Shown here piece by piece: positions 1-12,004 of a stretch of DNA of 64,000 nt. This DNA comes from Desulfospira joergensenii DSM 10085. GTDB taxonomy: Bacteria > Desulfobacterota > Desulfobacteria > Desulfobacterales > Desulfobacteraceae. The stretch is taken from assembly GCF_000420085.1 (NCBI RefSeq), contig NZ_ATUG01000002.1:1674001-1738000 (forward strand). The letters run 5' to 3'. Within the stretch, counting starts at the first letter, position 1; every line of letters starts with the position of its first letter. A model generated the notes under the pieces. That model made no database searches and was not told where the DNA came from. It worked only from the letters and a program-made list of their open reading frames with translations. Made by a program: the position numbers and the translations under genes.

Positions 1-1
1 C

Positions 2-346
2 ACCAAAGAGTTCGTATGGAAGGACAGTTACGTCTGGGCAACCAATTGCGATAAAAAAATACTGGTCGCACACCCGAACAAAAAGCTCATCGGATTGGAT
101 TTAACAAAGGTCTATGACAAGAATCCGGACGCGTCCAAACGAAAACTCCATAACCTGGAGATGTGCAAGGGCGCATCCAATCCCAATGGGGTCTGGGTCG
201 AATACTGGTGGGAGAAACTGGGAGAAACGCAGCCTTCACGGAAGATCAGCTTCATGGTTCAGGTCCCGGGGCAGCCCTATCAGGTGACAGCCGGGATCTA
301 CGATGATACGACCACCATCGAAGAACTGAACAAAGGTTTCCAGTAA
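2..346 (+). CDS. Cache-domain protein, 3' part only
   Basis: The reading frame is open from the left edge, so the N-terminus is outside the window. The visible 114 residues look like a single Cache sensor domain: residues reading VWATNCDKKILVAHPN, then KKLIGLDL, and near the end QPYQVTAGIYD. This pattern is typical of small-ligand-binding extracytoplasmic Cache domains. The protein ends directly after the domain, with no HAMP, methyl-accepting or kinase module, so it is probably a free-standing exported Cache protein; that is an inference, since the signal peptide cannot be seen. An ATG at 95 is internal to the domain and is not the likely start. It is convergent with glpK. Confidence 0.72.
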   Translation, partial: TKEFVWKDSYVWATNCDKKILVAHPNKKLIGLDLTKVYDKNPDASKRKLHNLEMCKGASNPNGVWVEYWWEKLGETQPSRKISFMVQVPGQPYQVTAGIYDDTTTIEELNKGFQ

Positions 347-372
347 ACAAAAAAACAGGCCGTTTTGGCCTC
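347..372 (-). terminator. Intrinsic terminator of the glp operon
   Basis: Read on the minus strand, just past the glpK stop, AGGCC and GGCCT (371-367 and 361-357) form a 5-bp stem with an AAAAC loop. A run of seven T with one G interruption follows. The layout is that of a factor-independent terminator for glpABK. It may also slow the convergent Cache gene. Confidence 0.7.
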
Positions 373-379
373 CCTCGGC

Positions 380-3181
<2,802 letters not shown>

Positions 3182-3195
<14 letters not shown>

Positions 3196-4786
3196 CTTCT
3201 TTTTCCAGTCCCAAAATCGGTTGGGCTCCATTTTCAGGGCCCGGATTAGAAGTTTCGATTCCGAACAGGCCGCATAAAAAGGATTCCTGGAGTTCCACCC
3301 GCATCAGTTCTTTGTCCCTTACCAGGGGCTGGAAACCCTTCCATCGTTCATTGACGAACTCCCTGACCTGGCCCAGGCCCTGACCGCTTTGAAGTTCTCC
3401 TTTCCGGTAAAGATAGGCTGCCAGCCTGAAGGAGCAGAAGGTCCCCTGGCAGGGTCCCTTGCCGATCCGGCTCCTGTTGCCCACCTCTTCCAGGGTGGCC
3501 GGGGCGCCTTCTTCCTTGAGGGACCGGACAATATCATCCACCATCCGTTCGGATACCATTTCGCATTCACAGATCAGGGTGTCTCCCAGCTTTGGGCTGG
3601 CCGCCCAGACTTTGGGCGCTTTTTTGGGTTCGGTCCACTGCCCCTTTGCGCTTTCCGGCAGTTTGCGGGTGGCGGTGAGGCAGGGCTGATTATTTTTCAG
3701 GCGGCCGGCCGCCAGGTCGGATGTTTTTTCGGCCATGAGCCTGTAGGTGGTCAGTTTCCCTCCGGTAATGGTGATGAAATTTTCAAGTCCGTCGGAAAGA
3801 TGATCCCTGAGGGCGTAGTTGCGGCTGATGCTCCGTCCGCTTCCGTTTCCGGTTTTGACCAGGGGCCTGACTCCGGCATAGGCCCGGATGTAGCGGGTGG
3901 ACGCAAGTTCGGGGATCATGATTGCCCCTTCCCGGATAATGGCATCCACCTCTTCCATGGTGGGCCGGATGTCATCCAGGGAATCAATCTCCAGTGAGGT
4001 GGTGCCGATGATGGAGACCGTGCCCCCGGGAACAAGAATGTCTGCGTCTGAAGCCGGTCTCAGCCGGTTGATGACCTGCTGGTTGATCCGGCTCTGGGTG
4101 ATGAGCAGGGAGCCTTTGGAGTAGAGCATGGGCAGGGCTGCGCCGGCCATGGCAGCCACCTGGTCTGCCCAGGCACCCGTGGCGTTGATATATTGGAGAG
4201 CCGATATGGTAAACTCTTTGCCGGTCCGGATGTTCATGACCCTGGCCGCCTGAATCTTTCCTTTCTCCCTGGTAAACCCCATCAGCTGGGTGTTTCTCAG
4301 AATTTGGGTTCCATGGGCCTGGGCATCGGCGGCATTATCCAGGGAAAGTTTGAACGGATCCACCACGGCATCTTCGACTCTGAAAACCGCTTTCAGATTC
4401 GATGCCAGGCAGGGTTCTTCCTCCCTGGCCTGGGCAATGTCAACGACTTGGCAGGGAATGCCCAGTTTCGTGCACAGCCCTGAAAAATCGGCAATATAAT
4501 TGTCGTCGTCCCGGTCAACCGCCACAAAAAGGCCGCCGGTGTCTTCCATGCACTGGGAGGCCAGTTTTTTTAGAATCGCACCTTCGCTCCGGCACTCCAT
4601 TGCCGCCTCGGCGTCTTTGAACACGTATCTGGCCCCGGAGTGGAGAAGGCCGTGATTGGCCCCGGAGGCTCCTGAGTTGATGTCCTCCTGTTCGATGAGA
4701 ACACAGTCAATGCCTCTCAGGGAAAGGTCCCTGGCGATCCCGGTGCCGGTCGATCCCCCCCCTATGATCAATACTTGAGTTTCCAC
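3182..4786 (-). CDS. glpA: Anaerobic glycerol-3-phosphate dehydrogenase subunit A
   Basis: Catalytic FAD subunit of the G3P dehydrogenase. The N-terminus has VLIIGGGSTGTGIARDLSLRG and IEQEDINSGASGANHGLLHSG, the FAD and substrate motifs of the GlpA/GlpD family. The C-terminus has a BFD-like [2Fe-2S] region with CECEMVSERM and GKGPCQGTFC, characteristic of GlpA rather than aerobic GlpD. The frame can be extended to a GTG at 4825, but the GTG at 4786 has AGGA eight bases upstream and gives the usual short lead before the Rossmann motif, so I prefer it. The membrane Fe-S anchor glpC is not adjacent, so the electron route from this enzyme is unknown. Confidence 0.9.
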
Positions 4787-4878
4787 GGAAAATCCTGTTA
4801 AAGTCCTGGGCTTTACTATTGGCACTTAAATTATCACAAAAGAACATATAAATAAAACCAGGCAGGTTCCCATTAGGG

Positions 4879-4932
4879 GAAACAGTTTCGTTTTTTTCGC
4901 TTTTTTTTCGCTTTTTTTTCGTTTTCCGTTCG
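4879..4932 (-). promoter_or_regulatory. Phased T-tract / TTTCG repeat leader of glpABK
   Basis: Upstream of glpA the plus strand carries TTTCG-type words ending at about 4890, 4899, 4910, 4921 and 4932, a spacing of 9, 11, 11 and 11 bases. Two or three are preceded by runs of seven or eight T. A perfect GAAAC-A-GTTTC palindrome lies at 4879-4889. Helically phased A/T tracts usually bend DNA, and tandem TTTCG-like words resemble direct-repeat operators of DeoR-family regulators such as GlpR. The regulatory role is inferred. Confidence 0.5.
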
Positions 4933-4958
4933 ATTCTTTGTTTTTGACGGGACGAAAT

Positions 4959-5675
4959 CTATTTCCAGACCAGGCTGAGTACGTATTCTTTTTCGATGAC
5001 CCTGGACCAGGTCCGGACGTCCTTGGTCTTTCCCCGGTGAAAAACCCGGCCGTTGATGATCTCCACCTGGTGGAGGCTTTCGTTAAACCCCATCTTGATG
5101 TATTTTAAAAAAGCTTCCTTCAGGGTCCAATGAGTGAAGACGGTCCGGGCCCGGATTTCCATGGCTTTTATTTCCCTTTGGGTAAAGGCGGTTTTGAGAA
5201 AACCCGTGTCCGGGCAGGGACCGATTTTTTCCAGGTCAATGCCCAGGGTCAGGCCGGGATTCTCTGACAGGGTCACGGCTGTGAAGTCTCCGCTGTGGGA
5301 CAGGGAAACCGGAACAAGGGGAAGGTGGGTGATAAAGGGAGCCCCTTTTTCCTCATAGCCGATGTTGAGGTTTTCCATGTCCAGGTCGGGCTCAAGGACA
5401 TTTTGGACAAGTGTCTTGAGGGCAACCCTGCCGCTGACCCACTCCACCTGTTTTTTCAGCGCCCTGAACCGGTTTAGAAGGGCAAGCTCCTCTTTTGATA
5501 AAAAGGCCCGGGCAAAATCTTCTTTTTTGAATCTTTGGCTGGGCTTTCCCTGGTAGTCCGGGGAAACAGCCCCCGGCAGAACCTGCCCCAGGATATCTGA
5601 AATCTTCATCACAAGGATGTGAATAACGGGATCCGGGGTAAATCGATATTCAGGGAGTATTTCTGGGCAGCTCAT
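4959..5675 (-). CDS. 4'-phosphopantetheinyl transferase family protein
   Basis: Predicted to move phosphopantetheine from CoA to a carrier-protein serine. The family signature is clear: VPVSLSHSGDFTAVTL, then LGIDLEKIG with the Mg-binding Asp and Glu, then FTHWTLKEAFLKYIK. At 238 residues it fits the Sfp/AcpT class rather than the short AcpS class. The first 25 residues are poorly conserved-looking, and internal starts (for example MKISDILGQ) are possible. It stands alone between the glp leader and a divergent histidine kinase, with no polyketide or peptide synthetase in the window, so its carrier protein is unknown. Confidence 0.85.
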   Translation of the reverse strand: MSCPEILPEYRFTPDPVIHILVMKISDILGQVLPGAVSPDYQGKPSQRFKKEDFARAFLSKEELALLNRFRALKKQVEWVSGRVALKTLVQNVLEPDLDMENLNIGYEEKGAPFITHLPLVPVSLSHSGDFTAVTLSENPGLTLGIDLEKIGPCPDTGFLKTAFTQREIKAMEIRARTVFTHWTLKEAFLKYIKMGFNESLHQVEIINGRVFHRGKTKDVRTWSRVIEKEYVLSLVWK

Positions 5676-5882
5676 GGAAAATTAATACATGAAAATGGAG
5701 CGAATGGCAATTGGAGAGAAAGTCCGGATGGCTTTCGTTTCTGTAAACATGGGCAACGAAGCGGACCGGTTCCCGGTGTCTGATCCAAGAAAAAAAAAAG
5801 GACCCATAAATTGACTTTTGGGGTTTTAAAATATATGGTGTGCCGATAATCGTACTGCCCGTTTTATGAATGTAATTTCGTT

Positions 5883-5898
5883 GGGGCCAAGAGGCCCC
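5883..5898. repeat. GGGGCC hairpin in divergent intergenic region
   Basis: Perfect 6-bp inverted repeat GGGGCC-AAGA-GGCCCC about 65 bases before the kinase start. There is no T-run, so it is unlikely to be a terminator. Function unknown; it may be an operator or part of a leader. Confidence 0.3.
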
Positions 5899-5963
5899 TA
5901 TCAATTCTTTATTCGTTGTACAGCGTTTCCTGTTATCGGCGCCGCACCCCCTGGAGATGAGGT

Positions 5964-7889
5964 TTGGACAAGAACAAAAATATATTGATTGTCGATGATG
6001 AACCCCGGTTTGCCGAGTCGTTGAAATCCCTGTTCCGGAAAAGGGGATTCAATGCTCAGATATCTACGAACGGGCTTGATGCCCTGGAAGCATTTAAAAC
6101 ATTTCCCGCCAAGGTCGTTGTCACGGATATTGAAATGCCGGGAAAAAACGGGCTGGACCTCATGGCGGAACTGATCCGGAAGGATAAGTTTGTCCAGATC
6201 ATTTTTCTCACCGGCCATGCCAATGTTGAAAATACGAAAAAGGCCTTTAAGCAGAACCCCAATACCTTTGAATTTTTCAAAAAACCTGTGGATGACCTGG
6301 ACCTGCTCTTCCATGCGGTTGGGTCTGCAGAATCAAGGTATGATCAATGTAAAGAGAGGATGGAAAAAAGGACCCGGGCTGAAAAGACCATGGCCGTCAC
6401 CGGTCATATCTTCGACTCCCTGGAGGCCCTTATCTTTGTTTCGGATATCGATACCTGCGAAATCATTTACAGCAATAGGAAGTTCAACCTTGAACTGGGT
6501 TATGAGCCCTATGAGAATCTGGACGGCAGGAAATGCTGGCAGCTCATCCATGAAGATCAGAAGAAGCAGTGCGAATTCTGCACCAACAGAAGAATCCTCG
6601 ATGACCGGGGCCGGCCCTCCGGGCCCTATGAGTGGGAATTCAAAAGCAGCAAGACCTCCCGGCGGTACTCCGTCCTTGACAAGGCCATTCAATGGCATGA
6701 TCAAAGGATCGTAAAGCTCTCCACCCTTTACGATATTACTGAGAAAAGAAGATATGAAGAACTCTTCAAGGCATATGAGAAAAAACATCAAAGCCTGAAA
6801 AGCCTTGAAAGCATCGGGACCCTGGCAGGAGGGATTGCCCACCAGTTCAATAACTCTCTATCCGTGATTGCAGGCAACCTGGAACTCATTGAAATGGAGT
6901 TCCCCCATGAAAGAAAGTTAAATCACTATATCCGGACCATGCAGAAGTCTGCAGAAAAAATGGCCGGGCTGACCACATCCCTGCTGGCCTATGCCCGGGG
7001 AGGAAGGTATAAGACCCAGACCTTTGTTTTTTCGGAACTGCTCAATGAAATACTTAAAAACATGAAGCCCCTGCTGTCGGACAATGCCCGGACCATAACA
7101 GAGATCACCCGGAAAAAATACATGGTCAAGGCAGATAAACTCCAGTTCCAGATGCTCTTGACCGCGGTCCTGGAAAATGCTTTGGAGGCGGGCTCCGAGA
7201 CCATTACCATCTCCTGTGAAAGGGAGATCCTGGACCCGGCAGAGGCAGAGGCGAACCGGGAAGAGGATTATCTTTGCCTCAAAATCCAGGATGACGGCCT
7301 TGGCATGGACAGGGAAACCCTGGCCACCATCTATGAGCCTTTCTTTACCACCAAGTTCCAGGGCAGGGGGCTTGGCATGTCTGCGGTATACGGCATCGTG
7401 AAAAGTCATCGCGGGTTTATTTGGGTGGATTCCACTCCGGGCGAGGGAACCTGCGTCAGGATCTATTTGCCGATTTCCGGCATAAAACAAGACCGGAGGG
7501 CATCGGACATCTGCATGGAACAGCAGCTCAGCATCCTTCTCGTGGAAGACAAGGATGATGTGAGAAGCAGCACCAAGCTCATGCTGGAAAGAATGGGACA
7601 TCATATCTTCGAGGCCGGTACCGGCAAAGAGGCCATTAAATTTGCCAAGTCTTACAAGAAGAGCATTCACCTGACCCTGCTGGATTATCTGCTTCCCGAT
7701 GTCAACGGAGACATTGTCTATCCCCTGGTCATGGAAAACCACCCGGAAACCGAAGTGGTCATCCTCAATGAGTACGCCATGACCGATCCCATCCGCAGAA
7801 TACTGGAGACCGGATCCGGTTCTTTTATGCAGAAACCCGTGACCATGGACGAGCTGTCTGAAAAAATTGGTGAAATCCAGGGCTGCTGA
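5964..7889 (+). CDS. Hybrid sensor histidine kinase, REC-PAS-HisKA-HATPase-REC
   Basis: 641-residue cytoplasmic signalling protein with no visible membrane segment. Order: receiver domain (1-120; ILIVDDE, acceptor D55 in VTDIEMPG, KKPVDD); PAS-like domain (about 140-265) with the Cys cluster RKCWQ...CEFC common in deltaproteobacterial PAS domains; HisKA with phospho-accepting H293 in GGIAHQFNNSL; HATPase with ENALEAG, DDGLGMD and GRGLGMSAVYGI; C-terminal receiver with D574 in LLDYLLPD. The start is a TTG with a good site GGAGATGAGG just upstream; no ATG fits. A receiver at each end suggests it takes input from another kinase and relays to an unlinked regulator. No partner is adjacent. Confidence 0.9.
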   Translation: MDKNKNILIVDDEPRFAESLKSLFRKRGFNAQISTNGLDALEAFKTFPAKVVVTDIEMPGKNGLDLMAELIRKDKFVQIIFLTGHANVENTKKAFKQNPNTFEFFKKPVDDLDLLFHAVGSAESRYDQCKERMEKRTRAEKTMAVTGHIFDSLEALIFVSDIDTCEIIYSNRKFNLELGYEPYENLDGRKCWQLIHEDQKKQCEFCTNRRILDDRGRPSGPYEWEFKSSKTSRRYSVLDKAIQWHDQRIVKLSTLYDITEKRRYEELFKAYEKKHQSLKSLESIGTLAGGIAHQFNNSLSVIAGNLELIEMEFPHERKLNHYIRTMQKSAEKMAGLTTSLLAYARGGRYKTQTFVFSELLNEILKNMKPLLSDNARTITEITRKKYMVKADKLQFQMLLTAVLENALEAGSETITISCEREILDPAEAEANREEDYLCLKIQDDGLGMDRETLATIYEPFFTTKFQGRGLGMSAVYGIVKSHRGFIWVDSTPGEGTCVRIYLPISGIKQDRRASDICMEQQLSILLVEDKDDVRSSTKLMLERMGHHIFEAGTGKEAIKFAKSYKKSIHLTLLDYLLPDVNGDIVYPLVMENHPETEVVILNEYAMTDPIRRILETGSGSFMQKPVTMDELSEKIGEIQGC

Positions 7890-7891
7890 AC

Positions 7892-9685
7892 CTAAGCGTT
7901 TTCCCGGCGGATCAGAAAATGGGGTGTAAACCTTGGATCGAGCTGATCCGGATTCACCCGGCCGTATTCCTCTTCAATTTCCAGGACCAGTTTACTCAAA
8001 AGATTCTTAAAGTCCGGATCCGGTTCGGATCCGGCAGCATCTGCAGCCCATAAGATCAAATCGTTGAGAACGAGATCCTTATTTTCTTTTGGGGCCGCAT
8101 CCTCATCCCCGGGACCTGAAAACATCTCCTTGAAAAAGGGCTTGAACTTTTCCAGGGGAATGGGGTCAAGGCCGGCAGCTTCCGGTTCCCTGTCCAGACC
8201 GATCCTGTTTCTGGCCCAGAGGGTGAGCAGCATGCTCTTATAGGTCAGGACCCCCTGCCGAAAGGAGGTCAGATCTGGCTTGATTTTTCCTAGGGTTTTA
8301 TCCAGGGATATGATCTGGTCCAGGGATGTTTTTGTTTCTTCTATGTCCCCCAGGGTTTTAAAGTTCCGGTAGAGCTTCCCGGTCTGGTAATTGTCAAAAT
8401 AGAGGGGCCGGTCAAGGAAAAGCCCGCCGATCACCCCGAGAAAATTTTCGGACAAAAAGCTTAAAGGCAGGCTGTTCTCCATTAAAAAACTGTCTTTGTA
8501 CCAGTTCTGGGCCCGGGTTTTCAATCGGATGCCGGCCCTGGACCCGGTCCTGAAGATGTCTTCCAGAAAATAGGTCTCAATGATTTTTCCGGCAGCCGTT
8601 CCGGTGATCTTGGCGGGTTTCTCAGATGAACTGAGAATGACTTCCAGTCCCAGACTCAGAAAGGCAGATGCCTTTTCAACGGTTTCCCGGATGGCGTCTT
8701 TTTCCCGGATTCTGATCCGGTCCGCAGATATGATCTTGTTGGTCAGGGCCGCCATTTCCGATTCCAGAGAGAAAAAAAGCTCCTGGGGGATCCGGGCAAG
8801 GGCCCGGACAAAGAGGTCGTCCCCCTGGATGTGAAGGGAGAAAAACTGGGGAGGCAGGGGGATATCCGGATGATAACCGTTCTGAATATCTGTTTTCGAT
8901 CTTTTCCTCAGGGATTTGAAGTCCGTGGGCTGGTAAATGCCAATGGCTTCATGGGCCGGAAGAAAGCCTTTTTCTGCCAGACGCAGGTTCCTGAGCCGGA
9001 ACTGCTCCTCCTCGGTTTCCGCAGGCAGCAGGCTCAAGACCTCCAAAAGCAGTCCGTGAAATACGGAAAGATCCATGTCTGCCAGTTTTTTCATCATCTT
9101 TTCAATGAGTTCAGGGGTTTCGTCTGCCTGGGATTTTTCCGGGTCAGGTTCATCAAGGTCGATACCCTCTTCGTTTTTTTGTTCGGGACTCTTTTGTTCA
9201 GGGAATCGGAAATAAAATTTGTCATCCAGGGTGATATAGGCGTCGGAATCTTCCGGCGGCGGCTCGTCATGCTCCCGGATGTGGATGATCATGTTTTTAA
9301 GGAGAAAAAATTCAAAGTAGTCGGGTTTCTCCGTGATGATCCATCTCAGGAACCGTTCCGGGTCGGCCTGGAAAAGAAAGTCAAAGGCCTTTGCCATGAT
9401 ATCGGTGTTGAGGCGGTCATCATCCCAGACCTCCACGTCCAGGACATGCTCCCACTGGTCTGATCTGGCCAGGGCCAGTACCGGAATAAAGTCATGGGGT
9501 CCGATTTTATGCATGAGATAGTAGAGGTCCTGGTCCGGAAAAGACTGAACCAGGGTGGCCGGACTGGGGGCTTCCAGGATCATGTCCAGGGCGGTTTCCG
9601 AATCCTTGGAAAGGATGTCCCGGCGAAGGGCCCTAAGCTTGAGTTCCCTCTGTTGAAGATTGGCGATCTTGTGATTTTGGGTCAT
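7892..9685 (-). CDS. DUF6178 family protein, function unknown
   Basis: 597-residue soluble protein from the ATG at 9685; an in-frame ATG 32 codons upstream overlaps the radical SAM gene and adds nothing conserved-looking. I recognise the pattern LVQSFPDQDLYYLMHKIGPHDFIPVLALARSDQWEHVLDVEVW near the N-terminus as DUF6178, a family seen mainly in Desulfobacterota (from memory, not searched). The sequence is largely helical, with an acidic linker around residues 170-200 and no signal peptide, membrane segment or catalytic motif that I can name. It lies four bases after the radical SAM gene and is the last gene of the rdgB operon, so the two products may act together. Confidence 0.75.
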   Translation of the reverse strand: MTQNHKIANLQQRELKLRALRRDILSKDSETALDMILEAPSPATLVQSFPDQDLYYLMHKIGPHDFIPVLALARSDQWEHVLDVEVWDDDRLNTDIMAKAFDFLFQADPERFLRWIITEKPDYFEFFLLKNMIIHIREHDEPPPEDSDAYITLDDKFYFRFPEQKSPEQKNEEGIDLDEPDPEKSQADETPELIEKMMKKLADMDLSVFHGLLLEVLSLLPAETEEEQFRLRNLRLAEKGFLPAHEAIGIYQPTDFKSLRKRSKTDIQNGYHPDIPLPPQFFSLHIQGDDLFVRALARIPQELFFSLESEMAALTNKIISADRIRIREKDAIRETVEKASAFLSLGLEVILSSSEKPAKITGTAAGKIIETYFLEDIFRTGSRAGIRLKTRAQNWYKDSFLMENSLPLSFLSENFLGVIGGLFLDRPLYFDNYQTGKLYRNFKTLGDIEETKTSLDQIISLDKTLGKIKPDLTSFRQGVLTYKSMLLTLWARNRIGLDREPEAAGLDPIPLEKFKPFFKEMFSGPGDEDAAPKENKDLVLNDLILWAADAAGSEPDPDFKNLLSKLVLEIEEEYGRVNPDQLDPRFTPHFLIRRENA

Positions 9686-9689
9686 GGAT

Positions 9690-11396
9690 CTATCCTGATA
9701 TTTTTTGTTGGCAGATGTCAATATAGGGGCGCACGGCTTCATCTTCTCCCAGGGGAGTGAAATGGTCCAGGGCCTGTTCAAATTTTCCCAGGTTCATGAA
9801 ACTGATCCCCAGGCCGATACAAAGGTCCCTGGATCCCGGGTAATGGGTCAGACCCCGGGTCATAACCCGGATCCCATCCTCAAATTTTTTCTGCTTCTGG
9901 AAGAGCATGCCCAGTCCCATGAAGGCCCTGAAATCCGGGTGAGAATCCAGGGCTCTTTTAAACAGGTGCTCGGCGGTCCGGGCCGGGGCCTGGATCCGGG
10001 GATCTTTGGCATAGTCCCCTGAGAAAAAGGTCATGGCCAGCCTGGACAGAAAATCGGCATGAAACGGGGCAAGGCTTGGATCCTCATCCAGTTCAAGGGT
10101 CTGGGCGAAATTTTCAAGTCCCTGGTAAAAGGCCTGTCTCAATTGATTACCATAGGCTTTTACCCGGGCAAAGTCCAGGGTTTCATCCAGCTCAAACCAG
10201 GGCAGGTCCTCGATTTTTTCGTTCCAGATCTTGTCAAAGACAAGTCCTTTTTGCCGGGCATGATCATAAAGATGGGTGCCGGGAAAGAGGACCAGCATGT
10301 AGAAGACCGCTCCCAGGGGACGCAGCCGGTGTAAAAGATCAATGCTCTCCCGGATGGTTTTCCGGGTTTCTCCCGGGGATCCGTAAATAAAATAAGCCCG
10401 GGGCATGATGCCTGCGGCAGTGGTCAGGGAAAATGCCCGGACCGCCTTTTCATTGGACAGGGGTTTGCCCAGGATCTTTTTTATCTTGTCTGACCCGGAC
10501 TCCACCCCGAAACTGATCTGGATGCACCCGGCCTTTCTCATCTGGATCAGAAGTTCCCGGTCGATGAAATCCACCCGGGAAATGGCGTTCCAGGTGATGG
10601 AAAGATCGGATATGAGGCGGCAGAACTCCATGACCCGGTCCCGGTCCATGGTAAAGGTGTCGTCGGAGATAAAAAAATGGGACACCCCTTTTTCGGCCAG
10701 GGCCCTGACCTCATCGGCAAACCATTGGGCCGAGTGAAACCTGACCCCGGATTTTCCCCAGAACCTGGGAGATCCGCAAAAGGTGCATTTGCCCGGGCAT
10801 CCCCTGGACATGGCCAGATGGTGGTATCTAAAGTATCTGGAGGGGTGGGGCAGGCTGTCCAGATCATCGATCCCCCGGCCTGGCCCGGTATCTCTGATCC
10901 CGCTGCCGTCCCTGAACACCAGGCCCTTGATCCGGCTCAAGCGTTCTTTTGCAGGCAGATCCTTTTCATCCAGGGCCCTCACCAGTTCAAGGCAGGCGGT
11001 TTCCCCTTCCCCCCGGACAATGAAATCGAGGTCGGGGCAGGCCCCCATGAAAAATTCTGCCATAAAGGTGGGGGCTGGGCCGCCAAAGAGGATAGAAACC
11101 GGGTCCAGGATCTTTTTGGCCCTTTCTGCGCATTCCATGGCCTGGTGGCGGTTGGGATTGGTTACGGAAAATCCGATGATGTCCGGTTTTTCCTTTTCCA
11201 GGACCGATTCAAAAAGGGTCAATGCCTCCCCGGCCTCTTTGGTTTTGCACTGGGCCAGGTTGAGGATCCGGGTCTCAAACCCGTTCTCCATCATCAGCGC
11301 GGCAAGATAAAACAGGCCGATGGGTACCATGGTGGCATCCTCATCGGTGACCCGCCGGTCCAGGCAGGCCGGATTGACAAATAGAATTTTTTTCAT
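9690..11396 (-). CDS. B12-binding-type radical SAM protein with C-terminal TPR-like repeats
   Basis: 568 residues. Residues 1-150 form a cobalamin-binding-like Rossmann region (PIGLFYLAALMMENGFETRILNL, DIIGFSVTNPN, ILFGGPAPTFM). The radical SAM cluster motif is MSRGCPGKCTFCGSP (CxxxCxxC) near residue 200, followed by the TIM-barrel elements ISDDTFTMDRDR and FGVESGSDKIKKIL. The last 100 residues look like two or three tetratricopeptide repeats (FRAFMGLGMLFQKQKKFEDGI, LCIGLGISFMNLGKFEQAL). The architecture fits peptide, lipid or cofactor modification enzymes, but the substrate cannot be inferred. It sits between a nitroreductase and DUF6178 in one operon. Confidence 0.88.
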   Translation of the reverse strand: MKKILFVNPACLDRRVTDEDATMVPIGLFYLAALMMENGFETRILNLAQCKTKEAGEALTLFESVLEKEKPDIIGFSVTNPNRHQAMECAERAKKILDPVSILFGGPAPTFMAEFFMGACPDLDFIVRGEGETACLELVRALDEKDLPAKERLSRIKGLVFRDGSGIRDTGPGRGIDDLDSLPHPSRYFRYHHLAMSRGCPGKCTFCGSPRFWGKSGVRFHSAQWFADEVRALAEKGVSHFFISDDTFTMDRDRVMEFCRLISDLSITWNAISRVDFIDRELLIQMRKAGCIQISFGVESGSDKIKKILGKPLSNEKAVRAFSLTTAAGIMPRAYFIYGSPGETRKTIRESIDLLHRLRPLGAVFYMLVLFPGTHLYDHARQKGLVFDKIWNEKIEDLPWFELDETLDFARVKAYGNQLRQAFYQGLENFAQTLELDEDPSLAPFHADFLSRLAMTFFSGDYAKDPRIQAPARTAEHLFKRALDSHPDFRAFMGLGMLFQKQKKFEDGIRVMTRGLTHYPGSRDLCIGLGISFMNLGKFEQALDHFTPLGEDEAVRPYIDICQQKISG

Positions 11397-11420
11397 GGAA
11401 TTTAAAACCGGGGTCCGGCC

Positions 11421-12002
11421 TTACCAGGCAGAGAGGATCAGGTCCTCCAGGGAGCGCTTGGGAACATGGTGAACCTGGTTCTCATCCCTGAAGTACCGGA
11501 TATCCCCGTCCTCCCCCAGGTCGTCGATCCGGGCGACTTCCACGGGTTTGCCCAGGGCAATGACCAGTTTGACTTCCAGGTGGTCCTCAATATTTAAAAA
11601 TTCCTTGAGTTTTTTGATGTTGATGGCAGCGAACATACAGCCGGCAAGTCCCATGTCCCTGGCCCCCAGGAGAATGGTCTGGGCTGCAATGCCGTGGTCG
11701 CACCAGAATCTATCGGAGATGTTGTGGTCTCCCAGGATGACGATATAGGCAGCGGGCCGTTCTTTTTCCTCCGGACCTTTCCAGTCCTTAAGATAGGCAG
11801 CCCATCCCAGGCAGGAGAAGATCTCCTTGTTCTTGGCCTCATCCGTGGAGATGATATACTTCAGGGGCTGATTATTGGCTCCCGAGGCACAGTACCGGGC
11901 CAGACCCACCAGTTCTTTCACGGTCTTCACATCAATCCTATGGGAGTTGTCAAACCTCCGGCAGGACCGGTTGGCCCGGACCAGGTCTTTAAAAGATTTC
12001 AT
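11421..12002 (-). CDS. Nitroreductase family protein
   Basis: FMN-dependent NAD(P)H oxidoreductase fold, 193 residues. Signatures are the N-terminal RSCRRFDNSHRID, the FMN-contact CASGANNQPLKYI, DHGIAAQTILLGARDMGLAGC and the C-terminal VIALGKPVEVARIDD. The physiological substrate is unknown; the family includes quinone, flavin and nitroaromatic reductases. It begins two bases after rdgB ends and precedes the radical SAM gene by 24 bases, so co-transcription is likely. Confidence 0.9.
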   Translation of the reverse strand: MKSFKDLVRANRSCRRFDNSHRIDVKTVKELVGLARYCASGANNQPLKYIISTDEAKNKEIFSCLGWAAYLKDWKGPEEKERPAAYIVILGDHNISDRFWCDHGIAAQTILLGARDMGLAGCMFAAINIKKLKEFLNIEDHLEVKLVIALGKPVEVARIDDLGEDGDIRYFRDENQVHHVPKRSLEDLILSAW

Positions 12003-12004
12003 TT

